In this document: piece after piece, positions 63,563-64,000 of the stretch
How positions within the stretch are numbered: position 1 is the stretch's first letter
Layout: the number at the start of each line of letters is the position of its first letter
Assembly (NCBI RefSeq): GCF_032917945.1
Contig: NZ_CP136624.1
Coordinates: 1,984,001 to 2,048,000 of the forward strand
Direction of reading: 5' to 3'
Source: Bradyrhizobium sp. sBnM-33
GTDB taxonomy: Bacteria; Pseudomonadota; Alphaproteobacteria; Rhizobiales; Xanthobacteraceae
DNA: 64,000 nucleotides
Notes under the pieces: model-generated
What the model was told of the DNA's origin: nothing
Database searches by the model: none
Seen by the model: only the letters and a program-made list of their open reading frames with translations
Position numbers and translations under genes: made by a program

Positions 63563-63895
63563 AGATCCACGTCCACTGCGTCGTGCCGGGCGGCGGCCTC
63601 TCGCCCGATGGCGCGCGCTGGATCGCCAGCCGACCGAACTTCTTCCTGGCCGTCAAACCATTGTCCAGACTATTTCGCACACTTTTCTCAAACGTCTGTC
63701 CGCAGCCTTCAACTCCGGTGCCTTTCTTCGGCGATCTCGGAGCTCTGGCCGAGCCGGATGCCTTGCGGCCCACCTCGACGCCATGCGACGCATCAACTGG
63801 GTTGTGTACGCCAAGCGGCCCTTCGGCGGACCCGCCCAGGTCCTGGCCTATCTCGGCCGCTACACCCATCGCGTCGAGTTGGGCCGGTTCTGTTG
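63563..63895 (+). pseudogene. IS91-family transposase remnant
   Basis: Directly after the integrase, [20 protein letters not shown] appears, then [13 protein letters not shown] and [20 protein letters not shown] then LGRYTHRVE, the rolling-circle IS91 transposase order, in several frames. The zinc-finger N-terminus is deleted, fusing integrase and transposase. It is cut by the next element at about 63890. Confidence 0.8.
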
Positions 63896-63962
63896 AAAAA
63901 GACTGCTGTTGCAACGCAGGGGTATCAATGATTCAGTCTGTCCAATTGCAGGACTGAAGATC

Positions 63963-64000
63963 ATGATGGGACATCGGCAAGTCGAACAGGCTGTGTTGTT
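63963..64000 (+). CDS. Start of a transposase gene, truncated by the window end
   Basis: The last 38 bases encode MMGHRQVEQAVL, the usual start of an IS1182/IS5-like transposase. The preceding DNA from about 63890 (GGTTCTGTTGAAAAAG) is likely the element's left end. The gene runs off the window. Confidence 0.5.
   Translation, partial: MMGHRQVEQAVL

Noticed and set aside
1..64000. tRNA genes and attachment sites
   Set aside because: No TPsiC-loop (GGTTCGANTCC) with a matching acceptor stem was recognised in either strand; island att sites must lie outside or be unreadable by eye.
1..64000. CRISPR arrays
   Set aside because: No regularly spaced repeats of 24-40 bases were seen.
1..64000. nod boxes or nodulation genes
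   Set aside because: No nod-box-like sequence or nod gene was recognised in the window.

Overview
The window looks like a stretch of a Bradyrhizobium-type symbiosis island (a GC-rich alphaproteobacterium). The evidence is a fixABCX cluster, repeated molybdate-transport genes behind RpoN/NifA-type promoters, a tts-box-driven type III effector, integrative-element transfer genes with a LuxI-type signal synthase, and many insertion sequences and broken genes. All calls come from reading the sequence; no database search was possible.

Layout. 0-5 kb: fixABCX (fixA is 5'-truncated by the window edge and carries two compensating frameshifts), a short-chain dehydrogenase whose catalytic lysine is replaced, and a broken HEPN-like gene. 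5-12 kb: decayed IS110 and IS256 pieces, a recombinase tail, a broken HNH-like gene, an intact HEPN-domain gene and a large transposase. 12.6-17.2 kb: higB/higA-ImmA toxin-antitoxin pair, small cysteine-rich proteins, an orphan pair of NifA sites, and a tts box followed by a type III effector. 18-24 kb: remnants of an IS3, an ABC transporter, modA and conjugation genes, then a quorum-sensing block (truncated LuxR, lux box, traI-like synthase, isochorismatase-fold protein) and a polX fragment. 24.5-30 kb: a large serine recombinase split by an IS701 element that itself carries a group II intron in its left end. 31.5-33.7 kb: cspA, small hypothetical genes, an IS5 piece and a broken SRAP gene.

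33.8-36.7 kb holds the most distinctive system: a tightly packed four-gene operon encoding a ubiquitin-like protein ending in Gly-Gly, an E2-like protein with one cysteine, a JAMM protease and an E1-like ThiF enzyme. This is a complete bacterial ubiquitin-like conjugation cassette, probably with a defence role. 36.9-43.2 kb: ahpCD, a frameshifted DUF2478 gene, a collapsed modABC copy, intact modB and modC beside a truncated modA, and a dctA remnant. 44.3-54.3 kb: an MFS transporter, a tauD remnant, and a coupled MATE exporter/NRPS pair (A-T-C-A-T-E, 2189 residues, several departures from canonical active-site motifs). 55.5-64 kb: a porin cut by an IS256 piece, speD, a J-domain protein, a REP-like palindrome, a ParE-type toxin pair, DUF736, IS3 and IS1182 elements, a broken tyrosine recombinase and an IS91 remnant.

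How parts fit together. FixABCX supplies electrons to nitrogenase, and the mod genes would supply molybdenum for its cofactor; the RpoN/NifA-type promoters before every modA copy tie molybdate uptake to the nitrogen-fixation programme. The transfer and quorum-sensing genes, recombinases and IS elements are the machinery and scars of island mobility. Toxin-antitoxin, HEPN and ubiquitin-like genes form the accessory conflict or defence layer. Much of the DNA is decaying: frameshifts are common, but the long intact NRPS, modC, MATE, MFS and IS1182 genes argue against a generally poor sequence.
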